From NCBI GenBank assembly GCA_003158895.1, contig PMLO01000006.1:1-8957 (forward strand): a DNA stretch of 8,957 nucleotides, written 5' to 3'. Shown here in pieces: positions 1 to 6,042 of this stretch. Numbering within the stretch: the first letter of the stretch is position 1; every line of letters begins with the position of its first letter. Position numbers and translations under genes: made by a program. The notes under the pieces were generated by a model. That model did no database searches. It saw only the letters and a program-made list of their open reading frames with translations, and was not told the DNA's origin. The DNA comes from Propionibacteriaceae bacterium. Its GTDB lineage: Bacteria; Actinomycetota; Actinomycetes; Propionibacteriales; Propionibacteriaceae.

Positions 1-1
1 G

Positions 2-727
2 CCGAAGACCGGCGGTCGCAACGCTCAGGGCCGCATCACGACGCGCCACATCGGCGGTGGCCACAAGCAGGCCTACCGCCTCGTGGACTTCAAGCGGTAC
101 GACAAGGACGGCGTGCCGGCCAAGGTCGCTCACATCGAGTACGACCCGAACCGCACCGCCCGCATCGCGCTGCTCCACTACATCGATGGCGAGAAGCGCT
201 ACATCATCGCCCCCCAGGGCCTGGTGCAGGGCGCGTCTGTCGAGGCCGGCGAGGCTGCGGACATCCGTCCGGGCAACAACCTCCCGCTGCGCAACATCCC
301 GGTCGGTACGACGGTTCACGCCGTCGAGCTCCGTCCCGGGGGCGGCGCCAAGATGGGCCGCTCGGCCGGTGCTGCGATCCAGCTGGTCGCTCGCGAGGGC
401 CGCTTCGCCACGCTGCGTATGCCTTCGGGCGAGATGCGCTTGGTGGACGTCCGCTGCCGCGCGACGATCGGAACGGTCGGCAACGCCGAGCAGTCCAACA
501 TCAACTGGGGCAAGGCCGGCCGCATGCGCTGGAAGGGCGTGCGCCCGACAGTTCGCGGTGTCGCCATGAACCCGATCGACCACCCGCACGGTGGTGGCGA
601 GGGCAAGACGTCCGGCGGTCGTCACCCGGTGAGCCCATGGGGCAAGCCCGAGGGGCGTACCCGTGACAAGAACAAGGCGTCGAGCCGCCTCATCATCCGT
701 CGCCGCAAGTCCGGCAAGAAGCGCTGA
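2..727 (+). CDS. rplB: 50S ribosomal protein L2 (uL2), 5'-truncated by window edge
   Basis: The open frame enters the window at base 2 and runs 241 codons to TGA at 725-727. Bacterial L2 is usually about 275-280 residues, so roughly 35-40 N-terminal residues lie outside the window. The first visible residues, PKTGGRNAQGRITTRHIGGG, match the conserved L2 core that contacts 23S rRNA. Near the C-terminus NPIDHPHGGGEG is the family signature carrying the conserved histidine close to the peptidyl-transferase centre, and the protein ends in a basic RRRKSGKKR tail. L2 is a primary 23S rRNA-binding protein needed for subunit association and an active peptidyl-transferase centre. A GTG at 83 could be taken for a start, but homology clearly continues upstream of it, so it is internal. 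The next gene, rpsS, begins 16 nt downstream, as expected in the S10 operon. Confidence 0.97.
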   Translation, partial: PKTGGRNAQGRITTRHIGGGHKQAYRLVDFKRYDKDGVPAKVAHIEYDPNRTARIALLHYIDGEKRYIIAPQGLVQGASVEAGEAADIRPGNNLPLRNIPVGTTVHAVELRPGGGAKMGRSAGAAIQLVAREGRFATLRMPSGEMRLVDVRCRATIGTVGNAEQSNINWGKAGRMRWKGVRPTVRGVAMNPIDHPHGGGEGKTSGGRHPVSPWGKPEGRTRDKNKASSRLIIRRRKSGKKR

Positions 728-743
728 TCGGAGCCACTGAGAA

Positions 744-1025
744 ATGCCACGCAGCCTGAAGAAGGGCCCCTTCATCGATGACCACCTCGCCAAGAAGGTC
801 GAGGCTCAGAACGAGAAGGGCACCAAGAATCCGATCAAGACCTGGTCACGCCGGTCGATGATCAGCCCCGACATGATCGGCCACACGATCGCCGTGCATG
901 ACGGCCGGAAGCACATCCCGGTGTTCGTCACCGACGCGATGATCGGCCACAAGCTCGGCGAGTTCGCCCCCACGCGCACGTTCCGCGGGCACGTGAAGGA
1001 CGACAAGAAGTCGCGACGTCGGTAA
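744..1025 (+). CDS. rpsS: 30S ribosomal protein S19 (uS19)
   Basis: The 93-residue protein has the usual S19 length. It begins MPRSLKKGPFIDDHL and contains the family core WSRRSMISPDMIGHTIAVHDGR, followed by GHKLGEFAPTRTFRGH. S19 sits in the head of the small subunit with S13 and contacts 16S rRNA near the A-site finger and the subunit interface. A GGAG element at 730-733 lies about 10 nt before the ATG, which supports the start. The gap from rplB is 16 nt and to rplV 19 nt, consistent with one transcript. The stop is TAA, one of only two TAA stops among the genes here. The basic C-terminus (DDKKSRRR) is normal for the family, and nothing is missing. Confidence 0.98.
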   Translation: MPRSLKKGPFIDDHLAKKVEAQNEKGTKNPIKTWSRRSMISPDMIGHTIAVHDGRKHIPVFVTDAMIGHKLGEFAPTRTFRGHVKDDKKSRRR

Positions 1026-1044
1026 CGGGAAGAGGAAGCACACA

Positions 1045-1527
1045 ATGAGCGAAACAACCCAGCGGCCCTCGCGTCGCTCGGCTCTGCTCGGGGAGCGGCC
1101 CGGCTCGTACGCGATCGCGCGTCACGTCCGCATGACCCCGATGAAGGTCCGACGTGTCGTCGACATGGTCCGCGGCATGGACGTCGTCGATGCCTTGGCG
1201 ATGCTGCAGTTCGCGCCTCAGGCAGCGAGCGAGCCGGTGTACAAGGTCGTCGCTTCGGCGGCCGCGAACGCCGAGCAGACCGCCGCACTGCGCATCGAGA
1301 GCCTGTTCATCTCGCAGGCGTACGTCGATGAGGGCACCACGATGCGTCGGATCCGTCCGCGGGCCAAGGGCTCCGCCAGCCGGATCCTGAAGCGCGCGAG
1401 CCACATCACCGTCGTCGTCGAGCCCCGCGCCGAGGCTGTCGTCCCGAACAAGGCGAAGGCCGAGAAGAAGGCCGCCAAGACTGACAAGGCCCCCAAGGCC
1501 TCCACGAGCGAGAAGAAGGAGGCCTGA
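1045..1527 (+). CDS. rplV: 50S ribosomal protein L22 (uL22) with Lys/Ala-rich C-terminal tail
   Basis: The 160-residue protein is longer than the about 110-residue E. coli L22. The globular domain spans roughly residues 20-127: the SYAIARHVRMTPMKVRRVVD start motif, the NAEQTAALRIESLFISQAYV region, then the extended beta-hairpin RRIRPRAKGSASRI at about 101-114. In ribosome structures that hairpin lines the nascent-peptide exit tunnel, and it is a known site of macrolide-resistance changes in other bacteria. The extra length is an N-terminal leader of about 20 residues and a low-complexity Lys/Ala/Glu tail at about 129-160. Such tails are common in actinobacterial L22, and I infer a surface or rRNA-binding role. 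A GAGGA element at 1032-1036 precedes the ATG. A consensus-strength Shine-Dalgarno for rpsC, AAGGAGG at 1516-1522, is embedded in the last tail codons, which points to translational coupling to rpsC. Confidence 0.97.
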   Translation: MSETTQRPSRRSALLGERPGSYAIARHVRMTPMKVRRVVDMVRGMDVVDALAMLQFAPQAASEPVYKVVASAAANAEQTAALRIESLFISQAYVDEGTTMRRIRPRAKGSASRILKRASHITVVVEPRAEAVVPNKAKAEKKAAKTDKAPKASTSEKKEA

Positions 1528-1530
1528 GCA

Positions 1531-2334
<804 letters not shown>

Positions 2335-2335
2335 C

Positions 2336-2755
2336 ATGTTGATTCCTCGTCGCGTCAAGCACCGTAAGCAGCACCACCCGAACAGGAGTGGCGATGCCAA
2401 GGGGGCGACCAAGCTCGCTTTCGGCGACTTCGGTATCCAGTCGCTCGAGTCCTCGTACCTGACGAACCGTCAGATCGAGGCTGCACGTATCGCCATGACC
2501 CGTCACATCAAGCGTGGTGGCAAGGTCTGGATCAACGTGTACCCGGACCGTCCGCTCACGAAGAAGCCTGCTGAGACCCGGATGGGGTCTGGCAAGGGTT
2601 CGCCGGAGTGGTGGATCGCCAACATCAAGCCAGGCCGCGTGCTCTTCGAGCTCTCCGGCGTGGAAGAGGACGTGGCCCGCGAGGCCCTGCGCCTCGCTAT
2701 CCACAAGCTGCCGTTCAAGGCGCGCTTCATCAAGCGGGAAGCAGGTGATCTGTGA
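2336..2755 (+). CDS. rplP: 50S ribosomal protein L16 (uL16)
   Basis: I place the start at ATG 2336, although the frame is open upstream to 2159. MLIPRRVKHRKQHH is the universal L16 N-terminus, AGGAG at 2325-2329 sits 6 nt before it, and the upstream extension would lie wholly within rpsC. The product is 139 residues, the usual length. Family landmarks are KLAFGDFGIQSLE, TNRQIEAARIAMTRHIKRGG and the RMGSGKGSPEWW loop. Arg82 of that loop corresponds to the arginine hydroxylated in E. coli L16. L16 lies near the peptidyl-transferase centre and contacts A-site tRNA. The first base after the rpsC stop is followed at once by the ATG. Its own stop TGA overlaps the rpmC ATG by one base (TGATG), so these genes are probably translationally coupled. 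Confidence 0.98.
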   Translation: MLIPRRVKHRKQHHPNRSGDAKGATKLAFGDFGIQSLESSYLTNRQIEAARIAMTRHIKRGGKVWINVYPDRPLTKKPAETRMGSGKGSPEWWIANIKPGRVLFELSGVEEDVAREALRLAIHKLPFKARFIKREAGDL

Positions 2756-2988
2756 TGGCGAAGGCCACGACTGCCGACGATCTTCGCGGTTTGAACCGCG
2801 CCGAGCTGGACGCCAAGGTCGTTGAGCTGAAGGAGGAGCTGTTCACGCTCCGCTTCCAGCACCAGACCGGGCAGCTCGAGTCACATGGCCGGCTCCGTGA
2901 GGTCCGCAAGGACATCGCGCGGATCTACACGGTCATCCAAGAGCGCGTTCTCGGGATCGTGCCTGATCCCGACGAAGGGAAGAACTGA
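2755..2988 (+). CDS. rpmC: 50S ribosomal protein L29 (uL29)
   Basis: The 77-residue protein carries the L29 signature: an N-terminal helix (LRGLNRAELDAKVVELKEEL), then FTLRFQHQTGQLES and RLREVRKDIARIYTVIQER. It is a two-helix antiparallel hairpin at the exit-tunnel rim, next to L23, where SRP, trigger factor and the Sec translocon dock. I choose ATG 2755 rather than the in-frame GTG at 2752. The GTG would only add one Met, while ATG 2755 gives the common MAK start and is preceded by AGGTGA at 2743-2748 with good spacing. The start overlaps the rplP stop by one base. A short acidic tail (VPDPDEGKN) is added beyond the core, as in other actinobacteria. Confidence 0.97.
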   Translation: MAKATTADDLRGLNRAELDAKVVELKEELFTLRFQHQTGQLESHGRLREVRKDIARIYTVIQERVLGIVPDPDEGKN

Positions 2989-2990
2989 CG

Positions 2991-3260
2991 ATGAGCACAG
3001 AAGACACTGCTCGGGCGGGCCGCAAGGTCCGCGAGGGCCTGGTCGTGTCCGACAAGATGGACAAGACCGTCGTCGTCGCTGTCGAGGACCGCGTCAAGCA
3101 CTCGTTGTACGGCAAGGTCATGAGGCGCACAGAGCGGCTCAAGGTTCATGACGAGGCCAATGAGGCCGGCCTGGGCGACCGGGTGCGCGTCATGGAGACC
3201 CGACCCCTGTCCGCCACGAAGCGTTGGCGGCTGGTCGAGGTCATCGAAAGAGCTAAGTAA
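2991..3260 (+). CDS. rpsQ: 30S ribosomal protein S17 (uS17)
   Basis: The 89-residue, OB-fold-type S17 is identified by REGLVVSDKMDKTVVVAVE, VKHSLYGKVMRRTERLKVHDE and the C-terminal GDRVRVMETRPLSATKRWRLVEV. It is a primary 16S rRNA binder in the 30S body and helps early assembly. About 13 N-terminal residues (STEDTARAGRK) precede the core, a short acidic-to-basic leader typical of actinobacteria. GAAGGGA at 2974-2980, inside the end of rpmC, is the likely ribosome-binding site, 10 nt before the ATG. The stop is TAA. This is the last gene of the classical S10 operon, and a 57-nt spacer follows before rplN. Confidence 0.98.
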   Translation: MSTEDTARAGRKVREGLVVSDKMDKTVVVAVEDRVKHSLYGKVMRRTERLKVHDEANEAGLGDRVRVMETRPLSATKRWRLVEVIERAK

Positions 3261-3317
3261 CACCACCACTCGTTCCGTCAGGCCCTCTGGGGAACCGACC
3301 GGACAACAGGAGAAGAA
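3261..3317 (+). other. S10/spc boundary spacer with a small imperfect hairpin
   Basis: This 57-nt spacer lies where the S10 operon ends and the spc operon begins in E. coli. GTTCC (3272-3276) pairs with GGAAC (3291-3295), and inside it CAG (3279-3281) pairs with CTG (3287-3289) around a GCCCT loop, giving an 8-bp interrupted hairpin. No T-run follows, so an intrinsic terminator is unlikely. I could not find a convincing -35/-10 pair. AGGAG at 3308-3312 is the rplN ribosome-binding site. The hairpin could be an RNA-processing or attenuation element, or chance in GC-rich DNA. Confidence 0.4.
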
Positions 3318-3686
3318 ATGATCCAGCAAGAGTCGCGGCTGAAGGTCGCTGACAACACGGGTGCCAAGGAGCTGTTGTGCATCCGCGTGCTCGGTGGCTC
3401 GAAGCGTCGCTACGCCCACATCGGTGACACCATCGTCGCGACCGTCAAGGACGCGATCCCTGGTGGCAACGTGAAGAAGGGCGACGTCGTCAAGGCCGTC
3501 GTGGTGCGCACCGTCAAGGAGCACCGTCGCGGAGACGGCTCGTACATCAAGTTCGACGAGAACGCCGCCGTGATCCTGAAGAACGACGGGGAGCCTCGCG
3601 GCACCCGCATCTTCGGCCCGGTGGCCCGTGAGCTGCGCGAGCGGAAGTTCATGCGGATCGTCTCGCTCGCACCTGAGGTGATCTGA
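3318..3686 (+). CDS. rplN: 50S ribosomal protein L14 (uL14)
   Basis: The 122-residue product is the standard L14 length and very conserved: MIQQESRLKVADNTGAKE at the N-terminus, VLGGSKRRYAHIGDTIVATV, then GDVVKAVVVRT and the C-terminal RIFGPVARELR region ending SLAPEVI. L14 is a five-stranded beta-barrel protein on the 50S interface that forms an intersubunit bridge with 16S helix 14. It is also the binding surface of the silencing factor RsfS. The start is fixed by homology and by AGGAG at 3308-3312, 5 nt before the ATG. It is the first gene of the classical spc operon. The stop is separated from the rplX ATG by a single base, and the rplX ribosome-binding site lies within the last rplN codons. 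Confidence 0.99.
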   Translation: MIQQESRLKVADNTGAKELLCIRVLGGSKRRYAHIGDTIVATVKDAIPGGNVKKGDVVKAVVVRTVKEHRRGDGSYIKFDENAAVILKNDGEPRGTRIFGPVARELRERKFMRIVSLAPEVI

Positions 3687-3687
3687 C

Positions 3688-4068
3688 ATGGCAAACACAC
3701 TCCACGTGAAGAAGGGTGATCGCGTCCGCGTGATCACCGGCAGTGACAAGGGCAAGATCGGCGAGGTGCTGAAGGTCGACATCGAGCGTCAGCGCGTCGT
3801 CGTCTCCGGCGTCAACATCGTCAAGCGTCACAAGAGGGACAGCGCGCCTCAGCCGCAGTCGGGCCAGGTCATCAAGGGCGGGATCATCGCCTCCGAGGCC
3901 CCGATCCACGTCTCCAACGTGATGCTCGTGGTGAAGGAAGACGACAAGGACGTGACCACCCGCGTGGGCTACGTCCGCGAAGAGGTCACCAGGACGCGGC
4001 CGGACGGCACCGAGTACACCAAGACTCGCGCGGTCCGCATCGCCCGTAAGACCGGGGAGAGGATCTGA
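3688..4068 (+). CDS. rplX: 50S ribosomal protein L24 (uL24), long C-terminal form
   Basis: The 126-residue protein has an N-terminal KOW motif at about residues 6-32 (HVKKGDRVRVITGSDKGKIG) and the conserved VSGVNIVKRHKR, GGIIASEAPIHVSNVMLV segments. L24 is an assembly-initiator protein that binds domain I of 23S rRNA near the exit tunnel. It is about 20 residues longer than E. coli L24 (104). The additional part, from about residue 85, is a charged arm containing TRVGYVREEVTRTRPDGTEY. Comparable extended forms occur in several actinobacterial lineages. GAGGTGAT at 3675-3682 is the ribosome-binding site. The stop TGA overlaps the rplE ATG by one base (TGATG at 4066-4070). Confidence 0.97.
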   Translation: MANTLHVKKGDRVRVITGSDKGKIGEVLKVDIERQRVVVSGVNIVKRHKRDSAPQPQSGQVIKGGIIASEAPIHVSNVMLVVKEDDKDVTTRVGYVREEVTRTRPDGTEYTKTRAVRIARKTGERI

Positions 4069-4727
4069 TGAGCACCACGGTCGAGGAGAAGACCACGCCC
4101 AAGGCTGAGAAGACCGTCAAGGTCCAGCCGCGGCTCAAGGCGCGCTACCGCACCGAGATCGCCAAGGCGTTGCAGGAGGAGTTCTCCTACAGCAACCCCA
4201 TGCAGATCCCTGGGCTGGTCAAGGTCGTCGTGAACATGGGCGTCGGTGAGGCTGCCCGTGACTCGAAGATCATCGACATGGCCGTACGCGACCTCACCGC
4301 GATCACCGGCCAGAAGCCGCAGGTCACGAAGGCTCGCAAGTCGATCGCCCAGTTCAAGCTGCGTGAGGGCATGCCGATCGGCTGCCACGTCACGTTGCGC
4401 GGCGACCGGATGTGGGAGTTCGCCGATCGGCTCATCACCCTCGCGCTGCCCCGTATCCGTGACTTCCGTGGCCTATCGCCGCTGCAGTTCGACGGGAACG
4501 GCAACTACACGTTCGGTCTCACGGAGCAGGTTATGTTCCACGAGATCGATCAGGATCGGGTCGACCGGCTCCGCGGCATGGACATCACGTTCGTGACGAC
4601 GGCGAGCTCCGACGAAGAGAGTCGCGCGCTGCTGCGCCACCTCGGGTTCCCGTTCAAGGCCGATGCCGATGTTGCGGCGAAGGCGCAGAAGAAGGGCCGA
4701 CCGGCCGTCGGCAAGAAGAAGAAGTGA
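4068..4727 (+). CDS. rplE: 50S ribosomal protein L5 (uL5) with N- and C-terminal extensions
   Basis: The 219-residue protein contains the complete L5 fold: RLKARYRTEIAKALQEEF at about 22-39, IPGLVKVVVNMGVGEA, the LTAITGQKPQVTKARKSIA region, GCHVTLRGDRMWEF and RDFRGLSPLQFDGNGNYTFG. L5 binds 5S rRNA with L18 in the central protuberance and contacts P-site tRNA. E. coli L5 is 179 residues. Here about 20 Lys/Thr/Glu-rich residues are added at the start (TTVEEKTTPKAEKT) and about 20 at the end, finishing KKKK. The start is supported by GGAGAGGA at 4056-4063 and the one-base overlap with rplX. No in-frame ATG near the core offers a better start, so I keep the N-terminal extension. Confidence 0.96.
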   Translation: MSTTVEEKTTPKAEKTVKVQPRLKARYRTEIAKALQEEFSYSNPMQIPGLVKVVVNMGVGEAARDSKIIDMAVRDLTAITGQKPQVTKARKSIAQFKLREGMPIGCHVTLRGDRMWEFADRLITLALPRIRDFRGLSPLQFDGNGNYTFGLTEQVMFHEIDQDRVDRLRGMDITFVTTASSDEESRALLRHLGFPFKADADVAAKAQKKGRPAVGKKKK

Positions 4728-4741
4728 GCTAGGGAGCACCC

Positions 4742-4927
4742 GTGGCGAAGACAGCCCTCAAGGTTAAGCAAGCCCGTACGCCGAAGTTTGCGGTGCGCGG
4801 CTACACCCGTTGCACGCGGTGCGGCCGGTCCCAGTCGGTGTACAAGAAGTTCGGCCTGTGCCGAATCTGTGTCCGGGTTCTCGCCCACCGTGGCGAGCTG
4901 CCGGGCATCACCAAGTCCTCCTGGTGA
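4742..4927 (+). CDS. rpsZ: 30S ribosomal protein S14, zinc-binding type Z (uS14)
   Basis: The 61-residue protein is the short, zinc-binding (C+) S14, also named rpsN in some genomes. Four cysteines at 24, 27, 40 and 43 form C-X2-C-X12-C-X2-C, the expected zinc ribbon, in the context YTRCTRCGRSQSVYKKFGLCRICVR. The C-terminus AHRGELPGITKSSW is typical. S14 completes the 30S head with S3 and S10. The start is GTG at 4742, the only non-ATG start among complete genes here. AGGGAG at 4731-4736 lies 5 nt upstream and the protein start MAKTALKVKQ matches the family. Bacteria with this form often also encode a zinc-free S14 elsewhere under zinc-starvation control. This window cannot show that. It is followed by the unusual structured spacer before rpsH. 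Confidence 0.98.
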   Translation: MAKTALKVKQARTPKFAVRGYTRCTRCGRSQSVYKKFGLCRICVRVLAHRGELPGITKSSW

Positions 4928-4930
4928 GTT

Positions 4931-4952
4931 CAGGCCGGCACACGCCGGTCTG
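4931..4952 (+). other. Stem-loop 1 downstream of rpsZ
   Basis: CAGGCCGGC (4931-4939) pairs with GCCGGTCTG (4944-4952), giving a 9-bp stem with one G-U pair and an ACAC loop. It starts 4 nt after the rpsZ stop. It could be a weak terminator or a transcript-stabilising 3' structure. The downstream sequence (ACACAACTCC) has no T-tract. Confidence 0.6.
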
Positions 4953-4970
4953 ACACAACTCCAGAAACCC

Positions 4971-4987
4971 CCGACCTTCGCGGTCGG
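4971..4987 (+). other. Stem-loop 2 in rpsZ-rpsH spacer
   Basis: CCGACC (4971-4976) pairs perfectly with GGTCGG (4982-4987) around a TTCGC loop. CGGTC at 4981-4985 could alternatively pair with GACCG at 5015-5019, so mutually exclusive folds are conceivable. Confidence 0.55.
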
Positions 4988-4997
4988 ACCCAACAGC

Positions 4998-5015
4998 TCC
5001 CGGACAAGTCCGGGG
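4998..5015 (+). other. Stem-loop 3 in rpsZ-rpsH spacer
   Basis: CCCGGA (4999-5004) pairs with TCCGGG (5009-5014) around a CAAG loop. A further T-G wobble pair (4998/5015) extends it. There is no T-run downstream. Confidence 0.55.
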
Positions 5016-5022
5016 ACCGAAA

Positions 5023-5056
5023 CGCGGTAGGTCAGCGAAGTGCTGAAACCCCCGCG
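5023..5056 (+). other. Compound stem-loop 4 just upstream of rpsH ribosome-binding site
   Basis: The outer stem CGCGG (5023-5027) pairs with CCGCG (5052-5056). The inner stem TCAGC (5032-5036) pairs with GCTGA (5042-5046) around a GAAGT loop. Between them lies an asymmetric internal loop, TAGG on one side and AAACC C-rich on the other. A helix-internal loop-helix of this kind is the general shape expected for a ribosomal-protein mRNA target. It ends 2 nt before the AAAGAGG of rpsH, close enough to influence ribosome access. Function is inference only. Confidence 0.5.
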
Positions 5057-5076
5057 AGAAAGAGGCTAACCACGCC

Positions 5077-5484
5077 ATGACGATGACTGATCCGATCGCA
5101 GACATGCTCACGCGTCTGCGGAACGCCAATCAGGCGTACCACGACCAAGCGACCATGCCCTCCTCCAAGATCAAGGTGAGGATCGCTGAGATCCTCAAGC
5201 AAGAGGGCTACATCAGCGAGTACTCCGTCCACGAGCCGACTGAGGACGAGGTGGGCAAGACGCTGACGGTGACGCTGAAGTACGGCCGCAACCGTGAGCG
5301 CTCGCTGGCAGGGGTCCGCAGGATCTCGAAGCCGGGCCTTCGCGTGTACGCGAAGTCGAACCAGTTGCCCAAGGTCCTGGGCGGGCTGGGCGTCGCGATC
5401 ATCTCGACGAGCCAGGGCCTGTTGACCGACAAAGAAGCCAACCACAAGAGCGTCGGCGGCGAAGTCATCGCCTTCGTGTGGTGA
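5077..5484 (+). CDS. rpsH: 30S ribosomal protein S8 (uS8)
   Basis: The 135-residue protein has the standard S8 layout: TDPIADMLTRLRNANQAYH at the N-terminus, PSSKIKVRIAEILKQEGYI, and the rRNA-binding C-terminal domain with RISKPGLRVYAK, GLGVAIISTSQGLLTDKEA and GGEVIAFVW. S8 binds helix 21 of 16S rRNA, organises the central domain and represses the spc operon translationally in E. coli. I use ATG 5077 because MTMTDPIADM aligns with the E. coli MSMQDPIADM start. ATG 5083 is a possible alternative. The ribosome-binding site AAAGAGG (5059-5065) is 11 nt upstream, slightly far. The long structured spacer before the gene suggests it is regulated differently from its tightly coupled neighbours. Confidence 0.98.
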   Translation: MTMTDPIADMLTRLRNANQAYHDQATMPSSKIKVRIAEILKQEGYISEYSVHEPTEDEVGKTLTVTLKYGRNRERSLAGVRRISKPGLRVYAKSNQLPKVLGGLGVAIISTSQGLLTDKEANHKSVGGEVIAFVW

Positions 5485-5499
5485 CGGGAGGAATGCAGA

Positions 5500-6042
5500 A
5501 TGTCTCGCATCGGTAGGCTCCCAGTCCCCGTTCCGACGGGCGTCGAGGTCAGCCTCGACGGCCAGGACGTAGCGGTCAAGGGTCCCAAGGGCACGTTGAC
5601 GCACAAGGTTCCAGCGCCCATCACGGTGGCGCGCGCCGAGGATGGCTCGATTGAGGTCAGCCGTCCTGACGACGAGCGCGTCTCGCGTTCGCTCCATGGC
5701 CTCACCCGCACGCTCATCAGCAACATGGTGACCGGCGTGACCGCGGGCTACGAGAAGAAGCTCGAGATCGTCGGCGTCGGTTACCGCGTGCTGCCGAAGA
5801 GCCCCACGCAGCTCGAGTTCGCGCTCGGCTTCAGCCACCCGGTTGTCGTCAACGCGCCCGAGGGCATCACGTTCGTCGTCGAGACGAACACCCGGTTCCT
5901 GGTGCAGGGGATCGACAAGCAGCAGGTCGGCGAAGTCGCCGCCAACATCCGCAAGCTCCGCAAGCCCGAGCCTTACAAGGGCAAGGGTGTGCGGTACAGC
6001 GGCGAGCGTGTGCGCAGCAAGGCCGGAAAGGCAGGTAAGTGA
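5500..6042 (+). CDS. rplF: 50S ribosomal protein L6 (uL6)
   Basis: The 180-residue product begins MSRIGRLPVPVPTGVEV and contains two repeated L6 domains, about residues 1-80 and 83-180. Landmarks are VKGPKGTL, SLHGLTRTLISNMVTGVT, LEIVGVGYRV and the C-terminal signature PEPYKGKGVRYSGE. L6 sits near the sarcin-ricin loop and the GTPase-associated region, where translation factors bind. GGGAGGAA at 5486-5493 is a strong ribosome-binding site 6 nt before the ATG. An ATG at 5493 is out of frame and irrelevant. The stop TGA overlaps the rplR ATG by one base, implying coupling with L18. Length and composition are ordinary. Confidence 0.98.
   Translation: MSRIGRLPVPVPTGVEVSLDGQDVAVKGPKGTLTHKVPAPITVARAEDGSIEVSRPDDERVSRSLHGLTRTLISNMVTGVTAGYEKKLEIVGVGYRVLPKSPTQLEFALGFSHPVVVNAPEGITFVVETNTRFLVQGIDKQQVGEVAANIRKLRKPEPYKGKGVRYSGERVRSKAGKAGK

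Larger units (their letters stand above)
4928..5076 (+). promoter_or_regulatory. Structured rpsZ-rpsH intergenic RNA, four stem-loops
   Basis: At 149 nt this is the longest spacer within the ribosomal protein block and it contains no ORF. Read as RNA it folds into four consecutive hairpins at 4931-4952, 4971-4987, 4998-5015 and 5023-5056. The last one ends just before the rpsH ribosome-binding site AAAGAGG (5059-5065). None is followed by a T-run and no good promoter is visible, so simple termination plus restart is not well supported. S8 (rpsH product) is the known autoregulator of the spc operon in E. coli, where it binds mRNA at the L5 region. An S8-binding or other cis-regulatory RNA element, or an RNA-processing site, is a reasonable inference but is not shown. 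Confidence 0.45.

Noticed and set aside
2925..3782. A 285-codon minus-strand frame opposite rpsQ and rplN, and similar frames at 5032-5838 and 6193-7095
   Set aside because: They mirror well-supported sense genes and show no family motifs or own ribosome-binding sites; codon-bias shadows.
5001..5033. Possible promoter for rpsH (CGGACA at 5001-5006 and TAGGTC at 5028-5033)
   Set aside because: The spacing is 21 bp, the -10 match is poor and both elements fall within hairpin arms; not convincing.
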